From NCBI GenBank assembly GCA_025359065.1, contig JANYHM010000028.1:36400-100399 (forward strand): a DNA stretch of 64,000 bases, read 5' to 3'. The notes under the pieces were generated by a model. It was not told the origin of the DNA. It saw nothing but the letters and a program-made list of their open reading frames with translations, and made no database searches. Made by a program: the position numbers and the translations under genes. Origin of the DNA: Synechococcales cyanobacterium GL140_1_metabinner_5_sub. Its GTDB lineage: Bacteria > Cyanobacteriota > Cyanobacteriia > Cyanobacteriales > Chamaesiphonaceae. Positions 26,787-35,900 of this stretch are shown one piece after another. How positions within the stretch are numbered: the stretch's first letter is position 1; every line of letters starts with the position of its first letter.

Positions 26787-27470
26787 CTAAGAAATCATTT
26801 TGAACTGGCGCTTGGCATCTTTTTGCAGCTCAGCGGCAATTTTGAGCAGTTCTTGGCCACTAGATAAATATTCGTCGTTATAGCAGGTAGTATAACGAGT
26901 TAATTCTTCGATCGCGTCGCTCAATCTGTTTAAGCAGTGATAAAGACTGGCTGCAATCCCGGCGAGGTTAGCAGGATTAGGAAAAGAATGTAAGATTTTT
27001 TCGGCTTTCTTTAGATGGCGCTGACAGTCCAACAAATAAGCCTCGAAAGCACCAAGTAAATCGTCATCAAAAGGGTCGGCGGAAAGAGCCAGAACTTGGC
27101 TTTTAAAAGGCTTGATGATCGCAGTAACCGCGCGGTTGATGGGGGCATAGACTCCGTTCAGCCACTGTTCTATTTGGCTATCTACATCACTGCTGCGCTC
27201 ACTAGAGCGCTTGGCGCTAGGGCCTTTGCCTACTTTGATTTCTAGGTTCAGCGGTAGAGACTGCTGGAGCGATCGATCATAGTCTCGCTTACGACCAGGG
27301 TCATTCAGGACTTCGTAGGCAGCATTGATGGCCACCATCTGATCGATCGTGGCAGTGGCTGAGCCTTGGACATCGGGGTGATGCTGCTTGGCCAGTTCCC
27401 GATAGGCGCGTTTGATTTCGCTGGCCGTGGCACGAGGAGTAACTTGGAGGGTCTGGTAATGAGTGGCCAT
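26787..27470 (-). CDS. J-domain protein with helical C-terminus
   Basis: The 227-residue protein begins with a standard J-domain: YQTLQVTPRATASEIKRAY, then HPD at residues 31-33, and VLNDPGRKRDYDRSL. There is no glycine/phenylalanine linker or zinc-finger domain, so it is a type III (DnaJ C) co-chaperone. The rest is helical, with a region (PFDDDLLGAFEAYLLDCQ) not recognised. J-domains stimulate the ATPase of a DnaK protein and direct it to clients. The gene lies between cysK (4 bp) and the DciA-like gene (7 bp) in a tight operon, implying shared expression. Confidence 0.85.
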   Translation of the reverse strand: MATHYQTLQVTPRATASEIKRAYRELAKQHHPDVQGSATATIDQMVAINAAYEVLNDPGRKRDYDRSLQQSLPLNLEIKVGKGPSAKRSSERSSDVDSQIEQWLNGVYAPINRAVTAIIKPFKSQVLALSADPFDDDLLGAFEAYLLDCQRHLKKAEKILHSFPNPANLAGIAASLYHCLNRLSDAIEELTRYTTCYNDEYLSSGQELLKIAAELQKDAKRQFKMIS

Positions 27471-27474
27471 CAGT

Positions 27475-28422
27475 CTACGGCTTTACTTCAGGATCTTGGA
27501 ATAGTGGCGTACTGAGATAACGCTCACCAAAGCTGGGCTGGATCATTACAATCAGCTTGCCTTTGTTTTCGGGGCGACTGCCCACTTTGATTGCTGCGCA
27601 TAGCGCTGCCCCGGTGGAGATTCCTGACAGTAAACCTTCTTCGCGGGCTAGCCTGCGGCCATAGTCGATCGCCTCGGCATCGCTCACGGTGATGACTTCA
27701 TCAATGAGATCTACTTTTAATACCTGGGGTACAAAGCCTGCTCCAATGCCTTGGATTTTATGTGGCCCCGGTCTGCCGCCAGAAAGCACCGGGCTATTGG
27801 TTGGTTCTACGGCTATTACTTTAAATCCTGGCTTTCGGGCTTTGAGCACTTCGCCCACGCCGGTAATGGTGCCTCCAGTACCAACCCCAGCTACCAAAAT
27901 ATCCACTTTGCCTGCGGTATCTGTCCAAATTTCTTCGGCGGTGGTCAGGCGATGAATTTCGGGATTAGCCGGGTTGCGAAACTGCTGCAACATGTAGGCA
28001 TGAGCAGTTTTATCTACAATTTCTTGAGCGCGACGAATACAGCCGCTCATGCCCTCAGCACCGGGAGTTAGTTCTAACTGTGCGCCATAGGCTTTGAGCA
28101 TAGCTCGGCGCTCCAAGCTCATGGTTTCGGGCATGGTTAAAATCAGGGTATAGCCTTTGGCTGCTGCCACCATGGCAAGCGCGATGCCAGTGTTACCAGA
28201 GGTTGGCTCTACCAATATTGTTTTGCCGGGAGTAATTAAGCCTTCTTTCTCGGCGGCCACAATCATATTAATGCCAATGCGGTCTTTGACTGAAGCCGCA
28301 GGATTCATTCCTTCTAACTTGACTAATATCTCTGCTCCACAGTTGATTGACTGGGGAATACGTTGAAGACGAACCAGGGGCGTAGAGCCGATTAGTTCGG
28401 TGATGTTGTTGGCAATACGCAT
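27475..28422 (-). CDS. cysK: Cysteine synthase A (O-acetylserine sulfhydrylase)
   Basis: The 315-residue protein has all landmarks of fold type II PLP enzymes of the CysK branch. The PLP-binding Lys46 is in [11 protein letters not shown], the substrate loop is PTSGNTGI, and the phosphate-binding [10 protein letters not shown] and [13 protein letters not shown] [12 protein letters not shown] segments follow. It combines O-acetylserine with sulfide to make cysteine in the cytosol. The ATG at 28422 starts [19 protein letters not shown], exactly the family opening. It leads an operon with a J-domain protein and a DciA-like protein. Confidence 0.94.
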   Translation of the reverse strand: MRIANNITELIGSTPLVRLQRIPQSINCGAEILVKLEGMNPAASVKDRIGINMIVAAEKEGLITPGKTILVEPTSGNTGIALAMVAAAKGYTLILTMPETMSLERRAMLKAYGAQLELTPGAEGMSGCIRRAQEIVDKTAHAYMLQQFRNPANPEIHRLTTAEEIWTDTAGKVDILVAGVGTGGTITGVGEVLKARKPGFKVIAVEPTNSPVLSGGRPGPHKIQGIGAGFVPQVLKVDLIDEVITVSDAEAIDYGRRLAREEGLLSGISTGAALCAAIKVGSRPENKGKLIVMIQPSFGERYLSTPLFQDPEVKP

Positions 28423-28589
28423 TGTTCTAGAACCTTGAAGAAGTGACCGCTTGTACTACTATAGACTGAAAGTCTTCCAGATTATACCGCAGTGCCTTGG
28501 GATTGGCTTGGTGAAGTTCTTTTAACCTGAGTTTTAATAACAGGGTCAATCGATCGATTTTTTTGCTAGGATGTCTGTGAAGGTATCTT

Positions 28590-28662
28590 GCACGGTTGGC
28601 CGAGCGGTTTAGGCAACGAGCTCATAATTCGTACCAGACAGGTTCAACTCCTGTACCGTGCA
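28590..28662 (+). tRNA. tRNA with CAU anticodon (probably tRNA-Ile2, possibly elongator tRNA-Met)
   Basis: The 73-nt gene folds fully. The acceptor stem is GCACGGT/ACCGTGC, the anticodon stem is ACGAG/TTCGT, and the loop CTCATAA has CAT at 28623-28625. The T arm is ACAGG-TTCAACT-CCTGT. The 3' CCA is not encoded. The sequence does not match initiator tRNA (it lacks the GGG/CCC anticodon stem). Its GCA...CATAATT layout resembles plastid trnI-CAU, in which lysidine at C34 decodes AUA. Identity elements therefore favour tRNA-Ile, with elongator methionine as the alternative. Confidence 0.85.
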
Positions 28663-28759
28663 TTTTAAGAAGATCAAAAATTTAAGGCGGAATTTTGCGC
28701 CTACCTAGGCTCAGGGTGAAATAAATGCTACCTTGATTCCTAAGTTTTCCTTTTTTCCC

Positions 28760-29923
28760 ATGCCACCTACCCCTAAAAAAGTTGCTCCCAAGGCACCAGC
28801 GAAATCTGTTCGCACCAAAACTGCTTCCAAACCCTCAGCTAAAACAGTTGTAGCATCTAGCACTGGATCGGCTCCAGAGCCTACTCTGGCATTGACTGAT
28901 TTGCATTTGCGGTTGGCAGGATTAGAAAAAGAGAATGAGAAACTGCTGAAAAAAATCAGTAAGAAACGCCAAGAATTAGACAAGTTTGTAGGTGATGTGG
29001 AAGAAATCGGACGGGAAATGATCACACGCGGCAGCGTTTTCATGAGCCAGATCCAGGTATTAGACGAAGAAATCCATAAGATATTTACCAAGATTTTTGA
29101 TACTCGCAAGATGGGCAAAAGCACTGTTCGGATGGTAGAAGGAGTGTACTTTTATCTACAGTCGAGCCAAGCCATTAGCATCAACCCTAAGCGCCGACCC
29201 AAGAGCTTTTTAGAAGAGCTATTGGGTTTAGATCCCAATTTTAGAGGGGAGCCACAGGAATCGGATGAAGAAGAAGAATCTGACAGCGAAACAAGGGGTA
29301 AAGGCTTTGGCAACTATTTTGATACGGAAGATGATGAACCAGAAACAGGTAAGGTCGATCGAGAGGAAACCCGCAAAATTCGCCAGACTTTTCTGCGCTT
29401 AGCATCGGTGTTTCACCCCGATAAGCTGCCAGATGAGGCTAAAAAGGCAGACTACGAAGAGGTGATGAAAGAGATCAACGCGGCCTACCAGCGGGGAGAT
29501 TTGGCAAGGCTATTAGAAATTGAAAAACAGTACGATGTTGGTGAAATAATTGATCTCACTAACGCTGATGATTTGACTATTCGCTGTCGGCAGCTCGATC
29601 GAGAGAATGAGCTACTCAAAGAGCAGCAGGTATCGATTCAAAAAGAAATGCGCGAAATGAAGAAAAGCCAGCCCGGTCAGATGCTGAAAGAATATCAAAC
29701 CCTCAAAAAGCAGGGAGTGGAGCCGATCGAAGAGCTAATGGCTGAAGCAGAAAACAACCTAGATAATATGCAGATCATCCATGATTTTGTCCAATCATTT
29801 CTAAATAAAGAGATCACGGTGGAAAAATTTAAGCGTGGCCCAGTCTTGAAAAAAATGTATGATGACGACGACGATTTCTTTGATTTTGACGAAACCGAAA
29901 TCATTAACTCCATCTTCCGATAG
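28760..29923 (+). CDS. Coiled-coil J-domain protein
   Basis: The 387-residue protein is read from the ATG at 28760; a TTG at 28733 would add nine residues without clear support. It opens with a basic, proline/alanine-rich N-terminus, then a long helical region (LRLAGLEKENEKLLKKISKK). The J-like domain lies near residues 205-245, with HPDK in RLASVFHPDKLPDEAKK. A second coiled coil (RQLDRENELLKEQQVSIQKE) follows, and the tail is acidic (DDDDFFDFDETEI). This architecture is frequent in cyanobacteria, with no assigned role. It probably recruits DnaK to a specific assembly. The gene begins 98 bp after the tRNA. Confidence 0.75.
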   Translation: MPPTPKKVAPKAPAKSVRTKTASKPSAKTVVASSTGSAPEPTLALTDLHLRLAGLEKENEKLLKKISKKRQELDKFVGDVEEIGREMITRGSVFMSQIQVLDEEIHKIFTKIFDTRKMGKSTVRMVEGVYFYLQSSQAISINPKRRPKSFLEELLGLDPNFRGEPQESDEEEESDSETRGKGFGNYFDTEDDEPETGKVDREETRKIRQTFLRLASVFHPDKLPDEAKKADYEEVMKEINAAYQRGDLARLLEIEKQYDVGEIIDLTNADDLTIRCRQLDRENELLKEQQVSIQKEMREMKKSQPGQMLKEYQTLKKQGVEPIEELMAEAENNLDNMQIIHDFVQSFLNKEITVEKFKRGPVLKKMYDDDDDFFDFDETEIINSIFR

Positions 29924-30005
29924 AATCAATAATCTATTGTAGGCACTGCCCACGATCTGATTTTTAAGCTGCTATTAATACCTGCAACCACCCATATAAC
30001 CAACA

Positions 30006-30803
30006 ATGAACAGACGCAACCTTCTCTTAACTGGTGCCGGATTTATCGCTGCGGCTGTACCTTCTTTGGCTCAGGCCGCTCCTCCGGGCAAAATAGTCAC
30101 CTTAGACAAAGATTTACGGGGCTACTATGCTGCTCCCAAATCTCCCCAGCCTGTTCCGGCAATAATGGTGTTGATGGAAGCTTTTGGTTTGAATGACAAT
30201 ATCAAAGGCGTATGCGATCGACTAGCGCAAGCTGGCTATGCCGCCTTAGCTCCCGATTTTTATCACGGTCAGGTATTTGCCTACAAAGATATTCAGTTAG
30301 CGATCGCCAAGCTTAAAACTCTAGATGATTCGGTGGTAATGGCCGAATTTGGCAAAGGACTCGATTTCTTGAAAACCCAAAAAGCTGTGTCTCAACAGGG
30401 CATAGGTGTGACCGGTTTTTGTATGGGTGGTCGCTATACGTTTTTGGCTAACTCGGTACATGCCGATCGAGTGAAAGCGGCGGTGTCTTTCTACGGCGGT
30501 GGGATTGCGGCTCAAGCCGATGTGGCAGGACGACAGATGTTACTAGATAAAGTAACCAAAATGCAGGCTCCCATCATGTTTATGTATGGTAGTGAAGACT
30601 CCTATATCATGGCGGAAGAGCATGAGCGGATTACCTCGGCGATGTCTAAGGCCAAAAAACGCTACGCCGTTAACGTGTTTCCGGGAGCAGGTCATGGCTT
30701 TATGAGCGATCGGCGAGAAAGCTATAACCAACCAGCAGCAGCAGAAGCTTGGGCAATGACTTTGGCTTTCTTCGATCGGCATTTGGCAAAAAAGAAGCAG
30801 TAA
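30006..30803 (+). CDS. Dienelactone hydrolase family protein, exported
   Basis: The 265-residue protein starts MNRRNLLLTGAGFIAAAVPS, a twin-arginine-like signal peptide ending near AQAAPP. The mature domain is an alpha/beta hydrolase with the cysteine nucleophile typical of dienelactone hydrolases: Cys139 in VTGFCMGGRY, Asp198 in YGSEDSYI and His230 in PGAGHGFMSD. Family members hydrolyse ester or lactone bonds. A folded-protein Tat export route would place it in the periplasm or thylakoid lumen. The natural substrate is unknown. It is a single gene with its own upstream region. Confidence 0.85.
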   Translation: MNRRNLLLTGAGFIAAAVPSLAQAAPPGKIVTLDKDLRGYYAAPKSPQPVPAIMVLMEAFGLNDNIKGVCDRLAQAGYAALAPDFYHGQVFAYKDIQLAIAKLKTLDDSVVMAEFGKGLDFLKTQKAVSQQGIGVTGFCMGGRYTFLANSVHADRVKAAVSFYGGGIAAQADVAGRQMLLDKVTKMQAPIMFMYGSEDSYIMAEEHERITSAMSKAKKRYAVNVFPGAGHGFMSDRRESYNQPAAAEAWAMTLAFFDRHLAKKKQ

Positions 30804-31129
30804 GATGGCAGGTTGTCAAAGCCCTTCACAAGTTCCTCAACTTTTAGATTTAGTCTTAAAGTATCCATACTAAGTGGATACGAAAGAAATCCAACTGGTT
30901 TCGATCACATTGGCTTCTCAAAGTTTGAGGTCGAGTTTGCCATGTTTATAATTGTAGTTAATCTATGAAATACATCGAAAAAGAAACATCAATTTAGCTA
31001 ATACTTGACGGTATACTGTGCGGCATACTACACTATCGTAATAAGCCAGAATCTACCAATCATTTGAGTATAAAGTCTGAGTCTTTGCCTGTCAAAGTCT
31101 TGGTTCGCTATTTTTTGGGTTTGATGATC
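30804..31129 (+). promoter_or_regulatory. Intergenic region with a possible promoter before the HTH-STAND-like gene
   Basis: The 326-bp gap holds a short hairpin (GTATCCA/TGGATAC at 30861-30881) and a sigma-70-like pair: TTGACG at 31005-31010 and TACACT at 31029-31034, separated by 18 bp. A transcript would begin near 31041. Nothing else recognisable lies here. The promoter is a pattern match only. Confidence 0.35.
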
Positions 31130-32005
31130 ATGCCTACTGATTCTAATGAAATAGTCTTATTTGTCAAGCAATTACTGAAAAATAATGGTTGGGGAGGAGC
31201 CAATCTAACCGAGCTAGAAATGCTGGTGATTAATATCGTGATGAAAAAAGTGACTTATCGACAAGCTAGTATTCAGTATCAATATACAGAAAGCTCTTTT
31301 CAGAATGCGGCTTCTCATCTTTTCAAGAAATTATCTTTAGTGTTAGGTACACCGGTAAGTCGGCAAAACTTCGCTGAAGTTTTAGAAAAAGAGTGGCTGT
31401 TGGCAGCAGAAATACAAAGTTCTTCGGCTATAGTATTTGATCGATTACAAACTAGTTTATGGATTCGCTCAGAAAAGGCCAAATTAGTATCTATCAGCTA
31501 TCATGCCAATCATCTTTTAGATATTACCAGTTATTTGATAAGGTACTCACCACAGTTTGAAGTGACGTACTGCTTAGATGTTAGCAACAAAAGTTCAATG
31601 TTGGATCTGCTTTGGAGTTTATGTCATTCATTGCAATTGCCCTTGCCAATACCCAAGAATGATTTACCAGCATTGCTAAAAACGATTAGCTCATCATTAA
31701 AACAGCATCGAACCTTATTGGTCATGCGGTTTGATCAGTTAGCAGCAGATATGAATAGATCTATTCAAAGAGAGTATGCAGAACTGTTGGTGACATTGGG
31801 ATTGCTAGATAATGCCAGTTGTGTACTAACTCTCGATAATGACCCCATGAGCAATGAGGCGGAGATTAAACGGTCTCTCAATCATCAACTGCGTTTGGCG
31901 ATCGATACCAAGGCTAGCAGGCCAAAATCATTGGCTCTTCGATTGATCTCGATCGAAAATGACATTCAGAGCGTGTGTGATATTTTAAAAACCTACTTAC
32001 GGTAG
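31130..32005 (+). CDS. Protein with the N-terminal HTH of vMAP/STAND proteins but no Walker A
   Basis: Read from the ATG at 31130, the protein has 291 residues. A TTG at 31064 gives a longer version, but the family fold begins close to MPTDSNEIVLFVKQLL. Residues 1-85 resemble the vWA-MoxR-associated HTH found at the start of cyanobacterial NB-ARC and NACHT proteins (LTELEMLVINIVMKKVTYRQ, ending VSRQNFAEVLEKEW). The remainder has NTPase-like secondary structure (TLLVMRFDQLAADM resembles a Walker B strand), but no GxxGxGKT loop is visible. It could be an ATPase-dead regulator or a diverged partner of a STAND protein. The function is unknown. Confidence 0.55.
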   Translation: MPTDSNEIVLFVKQLLKNNGWGGANLTELEMLVINIVMKKVTYRQASIQYQYTESSFQNAASHLFKKLSLVLGTPVSRQNFAEVLEKEWLLAAEIQSSSAIVFDRLQTSLWIRSEKAKLVSISYHANHLLDITSYLIRYSPQFEVTYCLDVSNKSSMLDLLWSLCHSLQLPLPIPKNDLPALLKTISSSLKQHRTLLVMRFDQLAADMNRSIQREYAELLVTLGLLDNASCVLTLDNDPMSNEAEIKRSLNHQLRLAIDTKASRPKSLALRLISIENDIQSVCDILKTYLR

Positions 32006-32981
32006 GGTGAGTTTTTGAAGATATGATTACATCCCTTGTGCTGATAGGACTTTTACTGCAATAGCTTTGTCTGGAAACTTTTTAAATCTGGGGACTTTTT
32101 TGAATTTATTTGCTCAACCTCCTACTTGATGGTGAGTGTAAGACTTTTGTTGGGAAGAATTTGGCTTCATGATTTTTGTGATTTATTCATGATTTTGGAT
32201 GATTTATTGACCTTTGAAATTACTGACTTTTTTTATAATCTGTTTACAATTCAAAACAATTCAGCTTTTTTAGCAAATAAAACAATAGTTATCGATTAAT
32301 ATCAAACCCTCTCAAAACGTAAGGATTCAGGTCTTCGATAAAAGCCGCATAACCTTTGGGGCAAGGCTTTTAGGCGTTTCTATGAAAATCGACTGATCAG
32401 TCGATTCTCAATAAGATATTCTGAAATCCACCTTTTTCGTTAATTATTGAGAATACACAAAATTTTCTGAAACCTGCAGAACCCTAAAGTCCTTGCTTGA
32501 TAAAGATCTTGGATGACCTGAATCTCTATAAAAATCGTACCTAACTTCTAAGAAAAACAGCCAAAAGGCTGGAAGTAGATGAATTTTCTCATAATTAGAC
32601 AGGATGATAGTATTGGTGATTATTTTCAATGGCTACATGATTTATTTCTAAAAATTTTGTTTTATTATTAGTTTGGTAAGGCTGCATTTAAATCACTATA
32701 AGTTTCAGTTCAGAGTAAGGCTTAGCTTTGAGATAGTTGGCCGTAAAGATTTTCTTTTTAGAATATCTTTGAAGATTCACTTGTGTTTTCTCACAAGTTG
32801 CTCAATGCTTGCATCTAAATTGGAAATAAAAATGCCGTGAATAAAAAAAGTGAACTGGTTTCAGTATCAACAACTTGAATATTGAGATTGATTCAATAAT
32901 ATGCAGTTGGCTAAGCCAAATTAGGGGTCTACCACCAAAATTCATCATATTAGTTAAAGAAAACAAGGTTGGAAATGAGCT
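32006..32981 (+). other. Long AT-rich intergenic region upstream of the giant peroxidase gene
   Basis: The 976-bp region has no supported gene. It contains the ~160-bp repeat element (listed separately), a short hairpin (TTGAAT/ATTCAA near 32873-32894) and low GC. It probably carries the promoter and leader of the peroxidase gene. Confidence 0.6.
32360..32523 (+). repeat. Copy A of a dispersed ~160-bp structured element
   Basis: This stretch aligns with 51306-51468 in the same orientation, with about 84 percent identity over 146 columns by eye; most differences are transitions. It has a perfect 20-base palindrome at 32387-32406 (AATCGACTGATCAGTCGATT) and an inverted pair ATTCTCAATA/TATTGAGAAT. 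A closing pair is GCAAGGCTTT with AAAGTCCTTGC. An ATTCAGGTC further out at about 32324 complements the terminal GACCTGAAT. It lies 450 bp upstream of the peroxidase gene. Confidence 0.75.
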
Positions 32982-35900
32982 ATGAAAAACTTTAATATCG
33001 AAGTAAGTGATCTTCAGTATCTGCAAGAACAAAATTCAGTTCCGATCGTTCACATCATTCGTTATGATTTGGCTGGCAATGCCATCTATGGATTCACTCG
33101 CCCTGCCAACAGTGTCCATATTCCGATGCTGGGGTCAATAGCTGAATTGGGTGCATTAGGAACCTTCAATATCCTAGCTTCAGAGTGGGCTGAATATATC
33201 CCCACTGTGACTGCTAATAACAGTACAAGTCCTTTTGGCCTCAGAAACGTCGCCGGTCTTTTCAATAACTTAGGCAATCCTTCCTCCTACGATTGGGGAG
33301 CAATAGATCATGCTTTTTCCCGAATCAGCAATGCCAGCTACGACCATTACTCACTGCAAAACCCTAGCAACTTATCCTTCAACCCACAACTCAAGACACC
33401 TGCTGAACAAGCTATTGTCAATAGCTTAGCTGGAACTTTATGGCAAGACCTAACGGTAGACCAAAAAAAATTGGTTCAAAACTCTAACTGGGGGCAAACC
33501 ATTGTTACCGTAAATAATGGAGCTGATGGTGTAGCTAATACCTCTGATGATGTCAAAGGCGTAGACAATTCCCAGCGCTATGCTAACCCATTCTTAACAG
33601 TTTCCGACTACACACCTCGGTTGATATCCCAATTGGTAGATTCTTCTTACAGTGCCGCCTATGCTGAGGCGAATCCTGGTACATTACTATCCGCACAAGA
33701 TCGGATTGAAGCCGCTAAGCTCGCTAACGACCCTGCCGCTTATACTACCGAAACCAGCACATATTTTAAAACAGACCGCAACGGCAACAGAATTAAAGAT
33801 TTAAGCAACAATGACATCGTAATTACCGAGAAATTTCAGCGTAACATAAACACCTTGAGTGGAGACCCTTCTCTAACTGGATGGAATACTTTGTTTGGTC
33901 AGTTTTTTGATCATGGATTAGATTCTATTGGCAAAGGTGGTAACAAAGTAGATCCAAATGGGTCTGGAGCTAAAATTATTGTGCCCCTAGCCGCCAATGA
34001 TCCTCTCCGTGCCCAGGGAGCAACTACTCTTAGCATTTCTAGAGCAACTGTTGCCAACCCACAACAAGCTGGTGCTGATGGTCAGTTTCGCACCGCCGAT
34101 GATATTCTTAGCCCTGGTGCTGATGGTGTCCATAACACCGCCGACGACATTTTAGGCGCAACAAATCCTGAGTATATCAACCACGTCTCTCCTTTTATCG
34201 ATCAAAGCCAAACTTATGGATCTAGTGAAGATGTTACGAATCTCTTGCGTGAGTGGGTACTTGATCCTAAGACAGGTCAATATGTACCAGGAATGAAGCT
34301 ATTAGATGGCTACACTTTAGCGCAAACTTGGACTTTAAATAATCCTGATGGTACTACTGTCCAAACCAAGCAGACCATGCCCACTATCAATGAGTTACGC
34401 CAGCATTTGCTGGCTACTGGCCGAGATGACTTGAACTGGGAAGATATTGCCAATTATCGTGTGCGAGATGCTCATGGCAAAGTTCTAGATAAAGATGGAA
34501 ATGCTGCCAATGGAGTCCAGGCAATTCTTACTGGTGATGCACTGCTATTAGACATGTTGCCCCAAATTGATTCGGCTCATATCAATGCTGTGGGTCTGCC
34601 CCCGATAGCTGGTTTTTCGGGCAATATTGCCGATTACGTTAATCCAGTCAGTGGTCAGCCAGTAGCTGGGGCTAACCTGGCGATCGTCAATGAAATTTTA
34701 TTGCGAAGTATTGGCGATCACTATATTGCCGGTGATGGTCGGGTCAACGAAAACTTTGGTCTCACTGCTATTCACCACGTTTGGCACGAAGATCACAACT
34801 GGCAAATTGATAACTTAATCAACTCAATTAATCAGCAACAATTATCAGACCCAGCCAAAATTGCTGCCCATAGTTGGCAAGATGCAGTAGCCCAAGCTGC
34901 AGGCGATGTTTTAGGAACTGGCGTAATCAATGTCAACGGTCATTACGAAGATGCCAAGGGCAACTATGTAGACAAAACTGGCAAAATCAGTTGGAACCAA
35001 GAGAAACTATTCCAATCGGCAACATTAATTGTTCAGACAGAATACCAACACGTCGCCATTGACCAATATGCGCGGGGTATGTCGCCCAATATACCACTAT
35101 TTGTATCTTATGACTCTTCGGTGAATCCGGATGTAAGTCTAGATTACAGCCAAGGAGCATTCCGTTTTGGTCATTCCCAGTTGCGTGAAACTATTGATAT
35201 CCTCGACCCCAATGGCAGTCTCTCGGGTATGGTCAGAAAGTTTGCTTTAGAGCAAGCTTTCTTGAATCCTGCTCAGTTTGCTGCCAATGGTCCGGCAGCG
35301 ATCGCTCAAGGCATGAGTCGCCAAGTTTCGTCAGAAATTGATGAAATCTTAACCCCATCACTACAGCAAGCCCTTTTGGGTCAACCGCAAGATTTAGCCG
35401 CCATCAACATCATGCGTGGTCGTGATTTGGGTTTGCCTACTCTCAATAATCTTCGCCGCAGTCTTTCTAGTGGTCTCTCCGCAGACCTCCTCAGCCTTAA
35501 ACAAAAGCTGCTGACTCATCCTGGTGATACTGTCCTACAAGAAAAAATAGACAAAACTATTAATCTTCAACTAGGACTTACTGCCTACAATAGCTGGAAC
35601 GATTTTGGCAAGAATATTATCCATCCTGAAGCACTAAACAACTTTTTGGCTGCGTATGCTTTTGATGGTGATTTAAACAAAGCTAATATGGTGGTCAAGC
35701 TGGGTCATGGTGGTCAACTTAGTAGTTTGAATACTGATGAAGTAACTGCTTATACCAGCTTGGGTTGGACGGTGGCAAATGCCAGAACTAACGCATTAAA
35801 CTTTTTAGGAGCAAGTTCTACTGCTAATAAAAGCTTTGAAAATATTGACGCTTGGGTTGGTGGTTTAGCCGAAAAACATGTTTTCTTGGGTGAATTAGGT

